From Actinomycetes bacterium (GTDB lineage Bacteria > Actinomycetota > Actinomycetes > Actinomycetales > Dermatophilaceae): DNA of 36,652 nucleotides. This document shows, piece after piece, positions 1 through 9,322 of the stretch (positions are counted from its first letter, which is position 1; every line of letters starts with the position of its first letter). The translations under genes were made by a program, and so were the position numbers. Below the pieces are notes generated by a model. It was not told where the DNA came from, ran no database searches, and was given only the letters and a program-made list of their open reading frames with translations. The stretch is taken from the NCBI GenBank assembly GCA_029552065.1, contig JAKPEG010000052.1, positions 1-36,652 on the forward strand, in the 5' to 3' direction.

Positions 1-2
1 AC

Positions 3-2735
3 TACGGCGTCGAACGCGACGACACCCTCAAGCTGCGCGACTTCCCCACCATCCGGGCCGTCGCCGGCTGGATCCGCGGCAAGGCCGGCATCCCCGAACC
101 CACCGCCACACCCGCCGCCGCACCCGCCGCTGCAGCAGCAGCACCTGCAGCAGCGGCAACACAGGCGCCGGCAGCGCCGCAGGTCATCCAGGGCAGCCTC
201 AGCGCGATCGACGCGCTGCCCCGGCGGGTCCCGGTGGCGATCACCCGCCCGGCCCTGAGCGCCTGCGTCGAGACCGGAGTCGTCCTCGACGGCGCCCGCG
301 TGCTCGTCATGCCTGACGAGGGCGGCGTCGGCGAGGCGCTGGTCAAGCGGCTGGCCAAGGCGGGCGCGACCCCGCTCGTGCTGCCCGTGGGCATCTCCAC
401 CGAGGAGTTGTCCGCCCAGCTCGACGCGTGGCGCGCGGAGGGACGCATCGACGGCGTCTACTGGCTCCCGGCGCTCGACGACGAGGGTTCCCACGAGGAC
501 CTCGACTTCGAGTACTGGGCGGAGTGCCTGCGCCGTCGGGTGAAGCGCCTCTACACGACGATGCGCCGGCTCTGGGAGGACAGTCCGTTCCTCGTCTCGG
601 CCGTCCGCCTCGGCGGCAAGCACGGCTACGACGCAGACGGCGCGGTCGCCCCGATGGGTGGCTCGGTGACCGGCTTCACCAAGTCCTACAAGAAGGAGCG
701 CCCGGACGCCCTCGTCAAGGCCGTCGACTTCCCGGCCAGCCGCAAGACGGCCGCGATCGCCGACGTCCTCATCGAGGAAACCCTGCGTGATCCCGGAGCG
801 GTCGAGATCGGCCGGATCGAGGCCCAGCGCTGGGGTGTGGGCTTCCGGGAGATCCCCTTCACGCCCCTCGACGCCGAGGGTTCGCCCTTCGGCGACGGCG
901 GTATGCCGTTGGGTTCGGACTCCGTGTTCGTCGTCACCGGTGCGGCCGGCTCGATCGTCTCGGCGATCACGGCCGACCTGGCCAAGGCCTCCGGCGGCGT
1001 CTTCCACCTGCTCGACCTCACGCCGACCCCCGACCGGGCCGACGCCGACCTGCTCGCCTTCACCGGGGACAAGGACGGCCTCAAGGCCACCCTCGCCGCC
1101 CGGATGAAGGAGCGCGGAGAGCGTCCGACCCCGGTCGCGATCGACAAGGAGCTGGCCGGAATCGAGCGGCGCGCCGCAGCCCTCACCGCCATCCAGGCGG
1201 TCGAGGCGGCCGGTGGCACGGCCCACTACCACTCGGTCGACCTCACCGACACGGCGGCGGTCGCCGCGGTGATGGCCGACGTGGCCGAGCGCTCGGGCAA
1301 GATCGACGTCCTCCTGCACGCGGCCGGGTTGGAGATCAGCCGCGACCTGCCGCAAAAGGAGCCGCGCGAATACGACCTCGTCTTCGACGTGAAGACCTCG
1401 GGGTGGTTCAACGTGTGGTCGGCGGCGCGCACGCTGCCCGTCGGTGCGGTCGTCGCCTTCTCCTCGGTGGCCGGGCGGTTCGGCAACCGCGGGCAGACCG
1501 ACTACAGCGCGGCCAACGACCTGCTCTGCAAGGTCCTGTCCTCCTTCCGGCACAGCCGACCGCAGACGCGTGGGTTGGCGCTGGACTGGACGGCGTGGGG
1601 CGGCATCGGCATGGCCACCCGTGGCTCCATCCCCAAGATCATGGAGATGGCCGGCGTGCAGATGCTGCCGCCGGACGCGGGGGTCGCCTGGATCCGACGC
1701 GAACTGGCCAGCTCGGCATACAGCGGTGAAGTCATCGTCGCGGGCGTGCTCGGGATGATGGCGGCCGAATACCACGAGACCGGCGGCATCGACCCGGCCG
1801 CGGTGGCTGGCGACGGCCCGCACGGTCCGATGGTCGGCACCGTCTCGTCGAGCTTCACCCAGGGGCTGGTCGTCAGCGCGACGCTCGACCCCAAGGAGCA
1901 GGCCTTCCTCTACGACCACCGGATCGACGGCACGCCGGTCCTCCCGGGGGTCATGGGGATGGAGTCCTTCGCCGAGGCGGCCGCAATGCTCGCCCCCGAG
2001 GGTTACCGGGTGGGTGCCGTCGAGGATGTCGACTTCCTCGCCCCGGTGAAGTTCTTCCGCGACGAGCCGCGCACGGTCACCGTGACCGCCGCGGCGAGCC
2101 CGGCGGCGGAGGGCAGCGACCTCATCGTCCACTGCACCCTCACCGCCGAGCGCACCCTGCCTGGTCAGGACAAGCCGACGAAGACGACCCACTTCACCGG
2201 ACGGGTCCGGCTCACCACGGACCCGGTCGAGGCCGAGACGGAGAAGGTGAAGACCAAACCCGAAGGCACGCCGCTGTCGAGCGACGACGTCTACGCCTTC
2301 TACTTCCACGGCCCGGCCTACCAGGTCGTCGGTGAGGCATGGCGCAAGGGCGTCGGGTCGATGACCCGACTCACCGATCCGCTGCCGGACAACCACACCC
2401 CCGCGGACCTGCCGTTGGAGATCGCCCCGCGCCTCGCGGAGCTGTGCTTCCAGACGGCTGGGCTGTGGGAGGCGGGCACCGAGCACCGGATGGCGTTGCC
2501 GACGAGAGTCGGTCGTCTTCGGGTGCTGCGCGACCCCGCGACCGTGGACGGACCGCTCTTCGCCTTGGCACGACCGGCCGGGCCGAGTAGGTTCGACTGC
2601 GCTGTGATCGACGGGCGTGGATCCGTGGTCGTGCGGATGGACGGTTACGAGAGCATCGTGCTCCCGACGCCGATCCCCGACACGGTCCTCGGGGCCCTGC
2701 AGGCCACCTTCGGCGACGGAGGCCAGGCCGGCTAG
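3..2735 (+). CDS. Iterative type I polyketide/secondary-lipid synthase, C-terminal part (ACP end - KR - DH), 5' truncated by window
   Basis: Open from the window edge, 910 residues visible. Residues 1-30 read as the end of an acyl carrier protein (ERDDTLKLRDFPTI), followed by an Ala/Pro linker (about 31-65). A ketoreductase with its structural half follows: NAD(P)-binding TGAAGSIVSAI near residue 313, then FSSVAGRFGN and DYSAAND with catalytic Tyr501. A hot-dog dehydratase follows (about 610-890) with the HRIDGTPVLPG motif (His639) and a second-half FHGPAYQVVGEAW. The order ACP-KR-DH matches PfaA/HglE-type secondary lipid synthases and also enediyne PKSs; the KS and AT domains would lie upstream, outside the window. 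The IAPRLAELCFQTAGLWE stretch resembles the Pfa/Hgl group more, as far as I recall. The next gene is a carboxylase-like protein and a PPTase gene converges on the pair, so malonyl-type extender supply and ACP activation are encoded alongside. The product is unknown. Confidence 0.85.
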   Translation, partial: YGVERDDTLKLRDFPTIRAVAGWIRGKAGIPEPTATPAAAPAAAAAAPAAAATQAPAAPQVIQGSLSAIDALPRRVPVAITRPALSACVETGVVLDGARVLVMPDEGGVGEALVKRLAKAGATPLVLPVGISTEELSAQLDAWRAEGRIDGVYWLPALDDEGSHEDLDFEYWAECLRRRVKRLYTTMRRLWEDSPFLVSAVRLGGKHGYDADGAVAPMGGSVTGFTKSYKKERPDALVKAVDFPASRKTAAIADVLIEETLRDPGAVEIGRIEAQRWGVGFREIPFTPLDAEGSPFGDGGMPLGSDSVFVVTGAAGSIVSAITADLAKASGGVFHLLDLTPTPDRADADLLAFTGDKDGLKATLAARMKERGERPTPVAIDKELAGIERRAAALTAIQAVEAAGGTAHYHSVDLTDTAAVAAVMADVAERSGKIDVLLHAAGLEISRDLPQKEPREYDLVFDVKTSGWFNVWSAARTLPVGAVVAFSSVAGRFGNRGQTDYSAANDLLCKVLSSFRHSRPQTRGLALDWTAWGGIGMATRGSIPKIMEMAGVQMLPPDAGVAWIRRELASSAYSGEVIVAGVLGMMAAEYHETGGIDPAAVAGDGPHGPMVGTVSSSFTQGLVVSATLDPKEQAFLYDHRIDGTPVLPGVMGMESFAEAAAMLAPEGYRVGAVEDVDFLAPVKFFRDEPRTVTVTAAASPAAEGSDLIVHCTLTAERTLPGQDKPTKTTHFTGRVRLTTDPVEAETEKVKTKPEGTPLSSDDVYAFYFHGPAYQVVGEAWRKGVGSMTRLTDPLPDNHTPADLPLEIAPRLAELCFQTAGLWEAGTEHRMALPTRVGRLRVLRDPATVDGPLFALARPAGPSRFDCAVIDGRGSVVVRMDGYESIVLPTPIPDTVLGALQATFGDGGQAG

Positions 2736-2759
2736 CCCGAGATCGCTCCGGGCGCTGGG

Positions 2760-2795
2760 GGCCCGTGCGGGAGGCGTATGCCGCCCGTACGGGCC
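2760..2795 (+). terminator. Hairpin between PKS and carboxylase-like gene
   Basis: GGCCCGTGCGGG (2760-2771) pairs with CCCGTACGGGCC (2784-2795), a 12-bp stem with one G-U pair. A smaller GGC/GCC stem sits inside the loop and there is no U-tract. It lies 24 bp after the PKS stop and may be an attenuator, a processing site or a partial terminator that lowers expression of the downstream gene. It covers the GTG at 2765, which argues against that codon being the start of the next protein. Confidence 0.45.
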
Positions 2796-2890
2796 TTCCC
2801 GTCACCGGAGGGGTCCCGCCCCGTCGGATCGCGGTGCACACCGCCCGGGCGACCGCACGGGCGGGCGGACCTCGGATCGGAGACACCTCG

Positions 2891-5800
2891 GTGACCACCA
2901 TCTCGCGCTTGGCGATCATCGATCGCGGCGAACCCGTCGTGCGGGTGCTGGCCGCGGTCGGCAATCTCAACCGGCGCGGCGAGTGGGACCCCATCACCTC
3001 GGTCGTCGTCACCGAGCAGGCCGCCGAGCGCGCCTGGTTCGCCCGGGAGGCCGACGAGCTCGTCACCCCTGCCCCGGGGTCACCCGAGTCCCAGCCGGGG
3101 CACCCGATCGACCCGGCGGTCGTCGTGCAGCAGGTCCGCGCGGCGCGGATCGACACCGCCTGGATCGGCCACACTCCGTGCCTCGACCGGGCCGAGCTCG
3201 TCGCGCAGCTCGAGGCCGCCGGTATCGCGGTCGTCGGTCCCTCGGCCGCACTCATCCGGCGCCTGGCCGACCCCGAAGCGCTGCGCTCACTCGCTGCGCA
3301 GGCCGGTCTCGCCCCGCTGCCCGCGGACCTCGGTCCGGACCAGTGGCGCCGGATCGAGTTCGACGTCCTCGCCGACGACGCCGGCACTGTGTGGGCGTTG
3401 GGTCCGCGCGACGCGAGCGTGCACCGGGCTGACACGCCCGTCGTCGCCGAGATGCCCGCCGTGCGGGTCTCCGACTCGACCGCCGGAGCCATGGCGCACG
3501 CCGCGCGACGCCTGGCCAGGGCCGCGGCATACCGGGGTGCCGGCGTCGTCCAGTTCGCCCTCGGGCACGACGGCGAGACCTTCTGGCTGCTGGGGATCGA
3601 CACCCTCGCCCGCACGGAGCACGCGCTCGTCGAGGAGGTCACCGGGACGAGCTTCCTCGGCCACCGGTTGCGCCTCGCGGCCGGTGGCGTGCTCGACCCC
3701 GAGCCGCCCACCGTGAGCGGGCACGCCGTCGAGGTGCGCCTGCTCGCACAGGACCCCGGGCGCGGGTATGCCGCCTCGGGTGGCCTCCTGCGGCTGCTCG
3801 CCCTGCCCGTGGGCACCGGCGTGCGCGTGGACGGCAGCGTCCGCGAGGGCGACGTCGTCGATGGCCGGGTCGAGCCGCTCATCGCGACGATCACGGCGTG
3901 GGGCCGCGATCGGGCCGAGGCCTTCGATCGTGCACGCGGAGCCCTCGAACGCACGACCGTCGCACTCGAGATCGGGATGTCCAATCGCACGGCCGACCTC
4001 GCCGTGCTCGGCAAGCTCGCCGACGCCGACCGTCCGGTTGACGCGGGCTGGTATGACCGGTCCCTCGCTGCCGGTGAATTCGTCTCGCCCGCAGACCCGC
4101 TCGCCGTCGTCGTCGCCGCCGTCGAGGCCTACGAGTCGGACAGCACGATGGTGACCTCCGCCTTCTTCGCGAGCGCGGCCCGCGGCCGCCCCGCTCACCC
4201 CGAGCGCGTCGGCTCGCTGGTCCAGCTCGGCTACCGCGGCCACGAATACCGGCTGCGGGTCGACCGCACCGGTCCGCGCAGCTACCGGGTGCGAGGGGCG
4301 GCCACCGTCGAGCTGTCAGTCGAGCGGCGCGGCGACTTCGAGCGCCGGGTGATCGTCGGCGGCGTCAAGCACCGGGTCGTGGCCGTCGAGCAGGGAGCCG
4401 ACTTCCGGCTCGACCTCGACGGCGTCGGGCACACGGTGAGCCGCGAGGACGGCGTCGTCGTGCGCACCGGCTGGCCCGCGCTCGTGTCCTCCCTACTCGT
4501 CGAGCCGGGGGCCCAGGTGAGCACGGGACAACCGGTCGCCGTGCTCGAGTCGATGAAGATGGTGACGACGGTGACCGCGCCCTTTGCCGGCACGGTGACC
4601 TCGCTCGCGGTCTCCCCCAACACCCAGGTGGAACGGGGCGCCCCGCTCATGCGCATCCGGGCCACCGCCCACGAAGACCTCGACCTCGGGGTCGACGACG
4701 GAACCGGCGCGGAGCCGGAGGCGAGTGCCGACCTGGCCCGCCTGGCCACCTCGGACGGCTCACCCGCCGACAAGGACGCACGCTGGGTCTTCGCCCGGCT
4801 CGGCGACTACCTGCTCGGCTACGACCTGGACCCCGACACCGTCAAGGCCCTGCTCGCCCGGCAGGCCGTCCTCGCCGCGCAACTCCCCGCCGACGACCCC
4901 GGGCTCGTCGCGGCCGAGGACTTCCTGCTCGACCTCTTCGCCGAGATCGGAGCCCTCTACCGCCCGCGCACCGAGTCCGAAACCGGCGGCGAGGCCGGCG
5001 GCGACAACACCCAGGAGTACTTCCTGGCCTACCTCCAGTGGCTCGACCCCGACCAGGCCGGGCTGCCCGAGCGCTACCGCAGGCGGCTGAGCGCGGCCCT
5101 GGCCCGCTACGGCGTCGGCAGCCTCGCCCGCAGCAAGCAGCTCGAGGCAGCCACCGTGTGGCTCTTCCGGGCCTTCGCCCGGATCCCGGAGACCGCTCCC
5201 GCGATCGTCGCCGTCCTCAACCGGCGGCTCGCCCACCACGACGAACTCGCCGGCCTCGTCACACCGGAATGGCGAGCGCGCCTCGACCGGCTCGTCCAGG
5301 CGACCGAGGGCCGGCAGCAGAACGTCGCCGACCTCGCCCGGGACGTGATCTTCCACTACGTGGAGGAGCCGGAGATGCTCGCCGCCGCGGTCGCGATGCA
5401 GGAGGAGGCACGCGCGCACCTGCACGCCCTCGCGGCGGATCCCACCGGGCCCGACCGGTCGCACCACATCGAGGGTCTCGTCGCCGCCGCGCACCCGGTG
5501 CGCCGCGACCTGCTCGACGCCTGGCTGGCCGCGCCCGAAGCCGCCGACCCCACGGCATACCGCGATGTCGTGCTCGAGGTCTATGTGCGGCGTTTCTACC
5601 GCATCCGGGACCTGCACGATCTCGAAACCACCACCGTCGCGGGGCACCGAATCACCTTCGCCGACTACGAGCACGAAGGTATGCCGGTCCATCTCGTCGT
5701 CGGCTACGGACCGCTGCCCACGGTGCCCGACCTCGTCGCCGCGATCGGTGAACACCTGGCCACAGTCGCCCCGGAGCGCGAGGTCGTCCTCGACCTCGTC

Positions 5801-8296
5801 GCCTGGCGGGACGGGCCGCGGCCGACGATCGAGGAGCTGGCCCACGAGGTCGGTGCCCTCGTCGCTCGCTGCGACGCCGGTCATCCTGTGCACCGGCTCG
5901 ATTTCACGGTCACCAGCCGGGGCGACGACGAGAGCGGCCAGAGCACCCAGCATCTGAGCTACCGGCCGAGCGCCGACGGCGGCGGGGGTTTCGTCGAGGA
6001 GCAGCTCTACCGCGGGCTGCATCCCATGCTCGCCAAGCGGATGGACCTGTGGAAGCTGTCCAACTTCGCCCTCGAACGGCTGCCCTCCCCGGAGGACGTC
6101 TATCTGTTCTTCGGCGTGGCCCACGACAACCCCAAAGACCGGCGGCTGTTCGCCGTCGCCGAGGTCCGTGATCTCGTGCGGGTCCGCGACGCGGAGACCG
6201 GCAAGGAGACCTATCCGCGGCTCGGTCGGATCGGCCTGCAGGCGCTCGCGGCGATGCGCAGCGCCCTCGCGGCCTACCCGCCCCGGGAACGGCCCTCGGC
6301 CAACCGGCTCGTCCTCAACGTCCGGCCGGTCTGGGAAATCCCGACCGAGCAGTGGCCGGCCCTGGCGGCGGAGTACCTGCCCCTCGCCAAGGGAGCCGGG
6401 CTGGAGAAGCTCGTCCTGCACATGCGCACGCCGGTGCCGGACGGCGAGGGTGGGACGGTCCTCGCCGACAAGGTGATGACCGTCGACGGCATCGGCCGCA
6501 CGGGCACGACGATCCGCTTCGGCGATCCGAGCCCAACCCCGATCCGCCCGCTCACCCGCTATGCGCAGAAGGTCCTCACGGCCGAGCGTTTCGGGGCCCC
6601 CTACCCCTACGAGATCGTCCGGATGCTCACCCCGGCGGCGGGCGAGCCCTCGCCCTTCCCGCCTGGGTCCTTCCAGGAGCTCGACCTCGACGAGTCCGGT
6701 GAGCGGCTCGTGCCGGTCGACCGCGAACCGGCACGCAACACCGCGCACCTCGTCGTGGGGTTGTTCACGACCTACACCGACCTTGTCCCCGAGGGGATGA
6801 CCCGGGTGGCGATGCTCTCCGACCCCACCCAGGGCTTGGGCAATCTCGCCGAACCCGAGTGCCGGCTCATCAACGCCGCCCTGCTCCTCGCGGCCGAACG
6901 CCGGATCCCCGTCGAGTGGTATGCCGTGTCCTCCGGCGCACTGATCGCAATGGACTCGGGCACCGAGAACATGGACTTCATCGCCCTGACCCTGCGGCGG
7001 ATCATCGAGCACACCCAGGCCGGGCACGAGATCAACATCATCGTCACCGGGATCAACGTCGGCGGGCAGCCCTATTGGAACGCCGAGTCGACGATGCTCA
7101 TGCACACCAAGGGCATCCTCGTGATGACCCCCGCCTCCGCGATGGTGCTCACCGGCAAGCAAGCGCTCGACTTCTCGGGTGCGGTGTCCGCCGACGACAA
7201 CTTCGGAATCGGCGGCTACGACCGGGTCATGGGTCTCAACGGGCAGGCGCAGTATTGGGCGCCGAGTTTCCAGGATGCCTGTCGCCTACTCCTGCAACAC
7301 TATTCCTATACCTATGTGGTTCCGGGCGAGCGCTTCCCCCGGAGGCGCGACAGCGTCGACCCGCAGGAGCGGGACATCCGTGAGTCGGCCCACGCTGAGG
7401 TCCCGGGGACGCGGTTCACCCGGGTCGCCGAGGTCTTCGACATCGCGACCAACCCCGACCGTAAGCAGCCCTTCGACATGCGCTCGGTCATGCGGGCGGT
7501 CGCCGACACGGACTGCGAGCCGCTCGAGCGGTGGGAGCACTGGCAGGACGCCGAGAACTCCATCGTGTGGGACGTGACGGTGGGCGGCATACCCGTGTGC
7601 ATGCTGGGGATCTCGTCGCGATCATTGCCACGCAAGGGTTTCGTGCCTGCCGACGGACCGCCGGCGTGGACGTCGGGGACGTTGTTCCCCCAGGCCTCCC
7701 GCAAGACCGCCCGGGCGATCAACGCGACGAGCGGCAACCGCCCACTCGTCGTCATGGCGAACCTCTCCGGGTTCGACGGGTCGCCCGAGTCGATGCGCAA
7801 GTGGCAGCTGGAATACGGTGCCGAGATCGGTCGGGCGATCACGAACTTCCAGGGTCCGATCGTCTTCGTCGTCGTCTCGCGCTACCACGGCGGCGCCTTT
7901 GTCGTTTTCTCCAAGGCACTCAACGAGAGCATGGAGATCGCCGCGATCCAGGGCTCCTATGCCTCGGTCATCGGCGGGGCACCCGCTGCTGCCACGGTTT
8001 TCGCGCGAGACGTCAAGCTGCGGACGGACAAGGATGCCCGCGTCGTCGAGGCTCGCGGGGCGGCGGCCGCCGCCAGGGGCCCCGAGGCGGGCCGACTGCG
8101 CGCGCAGGCTGCGGCGGTCACGGCTGAGGTCCGCTCGGCCAAGCTCGGCGAGGTCGCCGACGAGTTCGACGCGATCCACACGATCGAGCGAGCCCTGCGG
8201 ACCGGGTCGGTCGACCACATCATCTCGGCCGAGCAGGTGCGCCCGTGGGTGGTCGAGGCCCTCGAGCGGGGCATGGCGCGGTTCGACTCGGCCTGA
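2891..8296 (+). CDS. Single-chain acyl-CoA carboxylase-like protein with degenerate biotin carboxylase, intact biotin site and carboxyltransferase
   Basis: 1,801 residues from GTG 2891, chosen because GGAG (2879-2882) lies 8 nt upstream and homology to biotin carboxylase begins at once (ISRLAIIDRGEPVVR); an in-frame GTG at 2765 is the alternative. Order: biotin carboxylase-like region (about 1-430), biotinyl domain with ESMKM (biotin Lys556), a long central region (about 600-1290) resembling the central domains of eukaryotic acetyl-CoA carboxylase (LYRGLHPMLAKRMDLWKLSN, then DRRLFAVAEVRDLVRVRD), and a carboxyltransferase (about 1295-1715; GIPVCMLGISSR, PLVVMANLSGFDGS). The BC part is damaged at the level of function. 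The ATP lid with the Gly-rich loop is missing between PLPADLG and RRIEFDVLAD. Compared with E. coli AccC, Lys116 is Pro128, Lys238 is Pro183, Glu276 is Gln221, Glu288 is Gly235, Asn290 is Asp237 and Arg292 is Leu239. The biotin is therefore probably charged by another BC. Likely role: supplying malonyl-type units to the upstream PKS (inference). Nearest layout I know is the bacterial single-chain carboxylase YCC. Confidence 0.85.
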   Translation: MTTISRLAIIDRGEPVVRVLAAVGNLNRRGEWDPITSVVVTEQAAERAWFAREADELVTPAPGSPESQPGHPIDPAVVVQQVRAARIDTAWIGHTPCLDRAELVAQLEAAGIAVVGPSAALIRRLADPEALRSLAAQAGLAPLPADLGPDQWRRIEFDVLADDAGTVWALGPRDASVHRADTPVVAEMPAVRVSDSTAGAMAHAARRLARAAAYRGAGVVQFALGHDGETFWLLGIDTLARTEHALVEEVTGTSFLGHRLRLAAGGVLDPEPPTVSGHAVEVRLLAQDPGRGYAASGGLLRLLALPVGTGVRVDGSVREGDVVDGRVEPLIATITAWGRDRAEAFDRARGALERTTVALEIGMSNRTADLAVLGKLADADRPVDAGWYDRSLAAGEFVSPADPLAVVVAAVEAYESDSTMVTSAFFASAARGRPAHPERVGSLVQLGYRGHEYRLRVDRTGPRSYRVRGAATVELSVERRGDFERRVIVGGVKHRVVAVEQGADFRLDLDGVGHTVSREDGVVVRTGWPALVSSLLVEPGAQVSTGQPVAVLESMKMVTTVTAPFAGTVTSLAVSPNTQVERGAPLMRIRATAHEDLDLGVDDGTGAEPEASADLARLATSDGSPADKDARWVFARLGDYLLGYDLDPDTVKALLARQAVLAAQLPADDPGLVAAEDFLLDLFAEIGALYRPRTESETGGEAGGDNTQEYFLAYLQWLDPDQAGLPERYRRRLSAALARYGVGSLARSKQLEAATVWLFRAFARIPETAPAIVAVLNRRLAHHDELAGLVTPEWRARLDRLVQATEGRQQNVADLARDVIFHYVEEPEMLAAAVAMQEEARAHLHALAADPTGPDRSHHIEGLVAAAHPVRRDLLDAWLAAPEAADPTAYRDVVLEVYVRRFYRIRDLHDLETTTVAGHRITFADYEHEGMPVHLVVGYGPLPTVPDLVAAIGEHLATVAPEREVVLDLVAWRDGPRPTIEELAHEVGALVARCDAGHPVHRLDFTVTSRGDDESGQSTQHLSYRPSADGGGGFVEEQLYRGLHPMLAKRMDLWKLSNFALERLPSPEDVYLFFGVAHDNPKDRRLFAVAEVRDLVRVRDAETGKETYPRLGRIGLQALAAMRSALAAYPPRERPSANRLVLNVRPVWEIPTEQWPALAAEYLPLAKGAGLEKLVLHMRTPVPDGEGGTVLADKVMTVDGIGRTGTTIRFGDPSPTPIRPLTRYAQKVLTAERFGAPYPYEIVRMLTPAAGEPSPFPPGSFQELDLDESGERLVPVDREPARNTAHLVVGLFTTYTDLVPEGMTRVAMLSDPTQGLGNLAEPECRLINAALLLAAERRIPVEWYAVSSGALIAMDSGTENMDFIALTLRRIIEHTQAGHEINIIVTGINVGGQPYWNAESTMLMHTKGILVMTPASAMVLTGKQALDFSGAVSADDNFGIGGYDRVMGLNGQAQYWAPSFQDACRLLLQHYSYTYVVPGERFPRRRDSVDPQERDIRESAHAEVPGTRFTRVAEVFDIATNPDRKQPFDMRSVMRAVADTDCEPLERWEHWQDAENSIVWDVTVGGIPVCMLGISSRSLPRKGFVPADGPPAWTSGTLFPQASRKTARAINATSGNRPLVVMANLSGFDGSPESMRKWQLEYGAEIGRAITNFQGPIVFVVVSRYHGGAFVVFSKALNESMEIAAIQGSYASVIGGAPAAATVFARDVKLRTDKDARVVEARGAAAAARGPEAGRLRAQAAAVTAEVRSAKLGEVADEFDAIHTIERALRTGSVDHIISAEQVRPWVVEALERGMARFDSA

Positions 8297-8300
8297 GCGC

Positions 8301-8348
8301 CGACGCGGGCCGGGCTCGGAGGGGGAACTCCGGAACCGGCCCGCGTCG
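8301..8348. terminator. Bidirectional terminator hairpin
   Basis: CGACGCGGGCCGG (8301-8313) and CCGGCCCGCGTCG (8336-8348) form a perfect 13-bp stem, with an inner CGGAG/CTCCG stem. It lies between the convergent carboxylase-like gene and the PPTase gene. There is no clear T-tract on either side. Confidence 0.7.
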
Positions 8349-8371
8349 CACGTCCGATAAGTCCCGCCGGC

Positions 8372-9202
8372 TCAGTCGGCGAGCGGCCTGGCCAGCCAGG
8401 TGTGCATCGGCGTGCCCGACGCCAGGTCGTCGCCGGCGGGCAGCAGGTGCGGCGGGGGCTGGGTGCCGGTGCTCGCGAGGGTGAGCAGGAAGTGGCCGTC
8501 CCGACGCCACCAGCCCGGAAAGACGTCGCCGCGCACGGTGCGGGCGGTGAGCGGTGCCCACCCGTCGGCGCCGGCGGCCTTCCCGACGGTGATCTCGACG
8601 ACCCGGGTATCGGCGCGCAGCCCCACGCGCAGCACCTTGAGAGCCGACTCCTTCGCCGACCACACGAGGTTGGTGGCGACCTGCCAGCCCTCGCTCCCCG
8701 GTGCCCCCTGGGCGCGGGTCCACTCCTGCTCGGTGGTCGTGAAGTAGTCGGCGACGAACGAGGTCGAGCGCGGCTCCACCGCCTCGAGATCGACCCCGAG
8801 GCTGCCCGGCAGGGGGGTGCCCGGGACCCATCCGGCGGGCGGTCCCGTGGAATCGGCCCGCCCGAACTCCGCGGCCACCCCGACGAGGCACACGGCCCAG
8901 CCCGCCCGGTCGGTGAGCGACACCTCAAGGCCCACGTCTGCGCCGTCCACCGTGACGAAGGGCGCGCCGCCGCGCCGGTTGAGCACCTCGACTGTGGCGA
9001 GGGATCGCTCGTCGACGGGACGTCCGAGGACCGCCGAGACGGCGCGTTTGGCGGCCAGCCGCCGCAGCCGGTATTCCGTGCGCCGCTTCGTGAAGCGCAT
9101 CGTCGCAGCTCGGGCGGCCTCGGCGGCCGAGAGCCACCCGGTGCCCTCGGGGATGGCGGGTTCGCCGACGGCCAGCCACTGCATCCAGCCATCGTGCCGC
9201 AT
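8372..9202 (-). CDS. Sfp-type 4'-phosphopantetheinyl transferase
   Basis: 276 residues from ATG 9202; ATG 9184 is an equally plausible start and neither has a good ribosome binding site. It transfers phosphopantetheine from CoA to the serine of carrier proteins. Both family signatures are present: GVDLEAVE (the G-x-D-x-E metal-binding motif) in the middle and WSAKESALKVLRVGLR (W-x-x-K-E-S/A) in the C-terminal half. The length fits the Sfp/EntD group and not the short AcpS group. It converges on the PKS/carboxylase-like pair and very probably activates the PKS carrier domain, a placement common for dedicated PPTases. The coding frame continues upstream into the tRNA gene without function; homology starts only around WLAVGEPAIPEGTGWLS. 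Confidence 0.85.
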   Translation of the reverse strand: MRHDGWMQWLAVGEPAIPEGTGWLSAAEAARAATMRFTKRRTEYRLRRLAAKRAVSAVLGRPVDERSLATVEVLNRRGGAPFVTVDGADVGLEVSLTDRAGWAVCLVGVAAEFGRADSTGPPAGWVPGTPLPGSLGVDLEAVEPRSTSFVADYFTTTEQEWTRAQGAPGSEGWQVATNLVWSAKESALKVLRVGLRADTRVVEITVGKAAGADGWAPLTARTVRGDVFPGWWRRDGHFLLTLASTGTQPPPHLLPAGDDLASGTPMHTWLARPLAD

Positions 9203-9237
9203 CGGCGGGCCGACGCGCCCCGACGGACCAGGAAGGG

Positions 9238-9310
9238 CTCCCCCACTTGGACTCGAACCAAGAACCTGCCGGTTAACAGCCGGCTGCTCTGCCAATTGAG
9301 CTATGGAGGA
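9238..9310 (-). tRNA. tRNA-Asn (anticodon GTT)
   Basis: 73-nt cloverleaf on the minus strand. The acceptor stem TCCTCCA pairs with TGGGGGA, the anticodon loop reads CTGTTAAC with anticodon GTT, and the T-arm carries GGTTCGAGTCC. The discriminator base is G and CCA is not encoded. The D-arm is AGCTCAATTGGCAGAGC. Confidence 0.97.
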
Positions 9311-9322
9311 ATGTGCCCGGGA

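Noticed and set aside
3-2735. Enediyne PKS
   Set aside because: The ACP-KR-DH order fits, but enediyne synthases carry their PPTase domain at the C-terminus, and here the PPTase is a separate gene. No other enediyne genes are near.
2765-2890. N-terminal 42-residue extension of the carboxylase-like protein
   Set aside because: The GTG at 2765 lies in a hairpin, the extra residues do not look like biotin carboxylase, and GTG 2891 has a better ribosome binding site.
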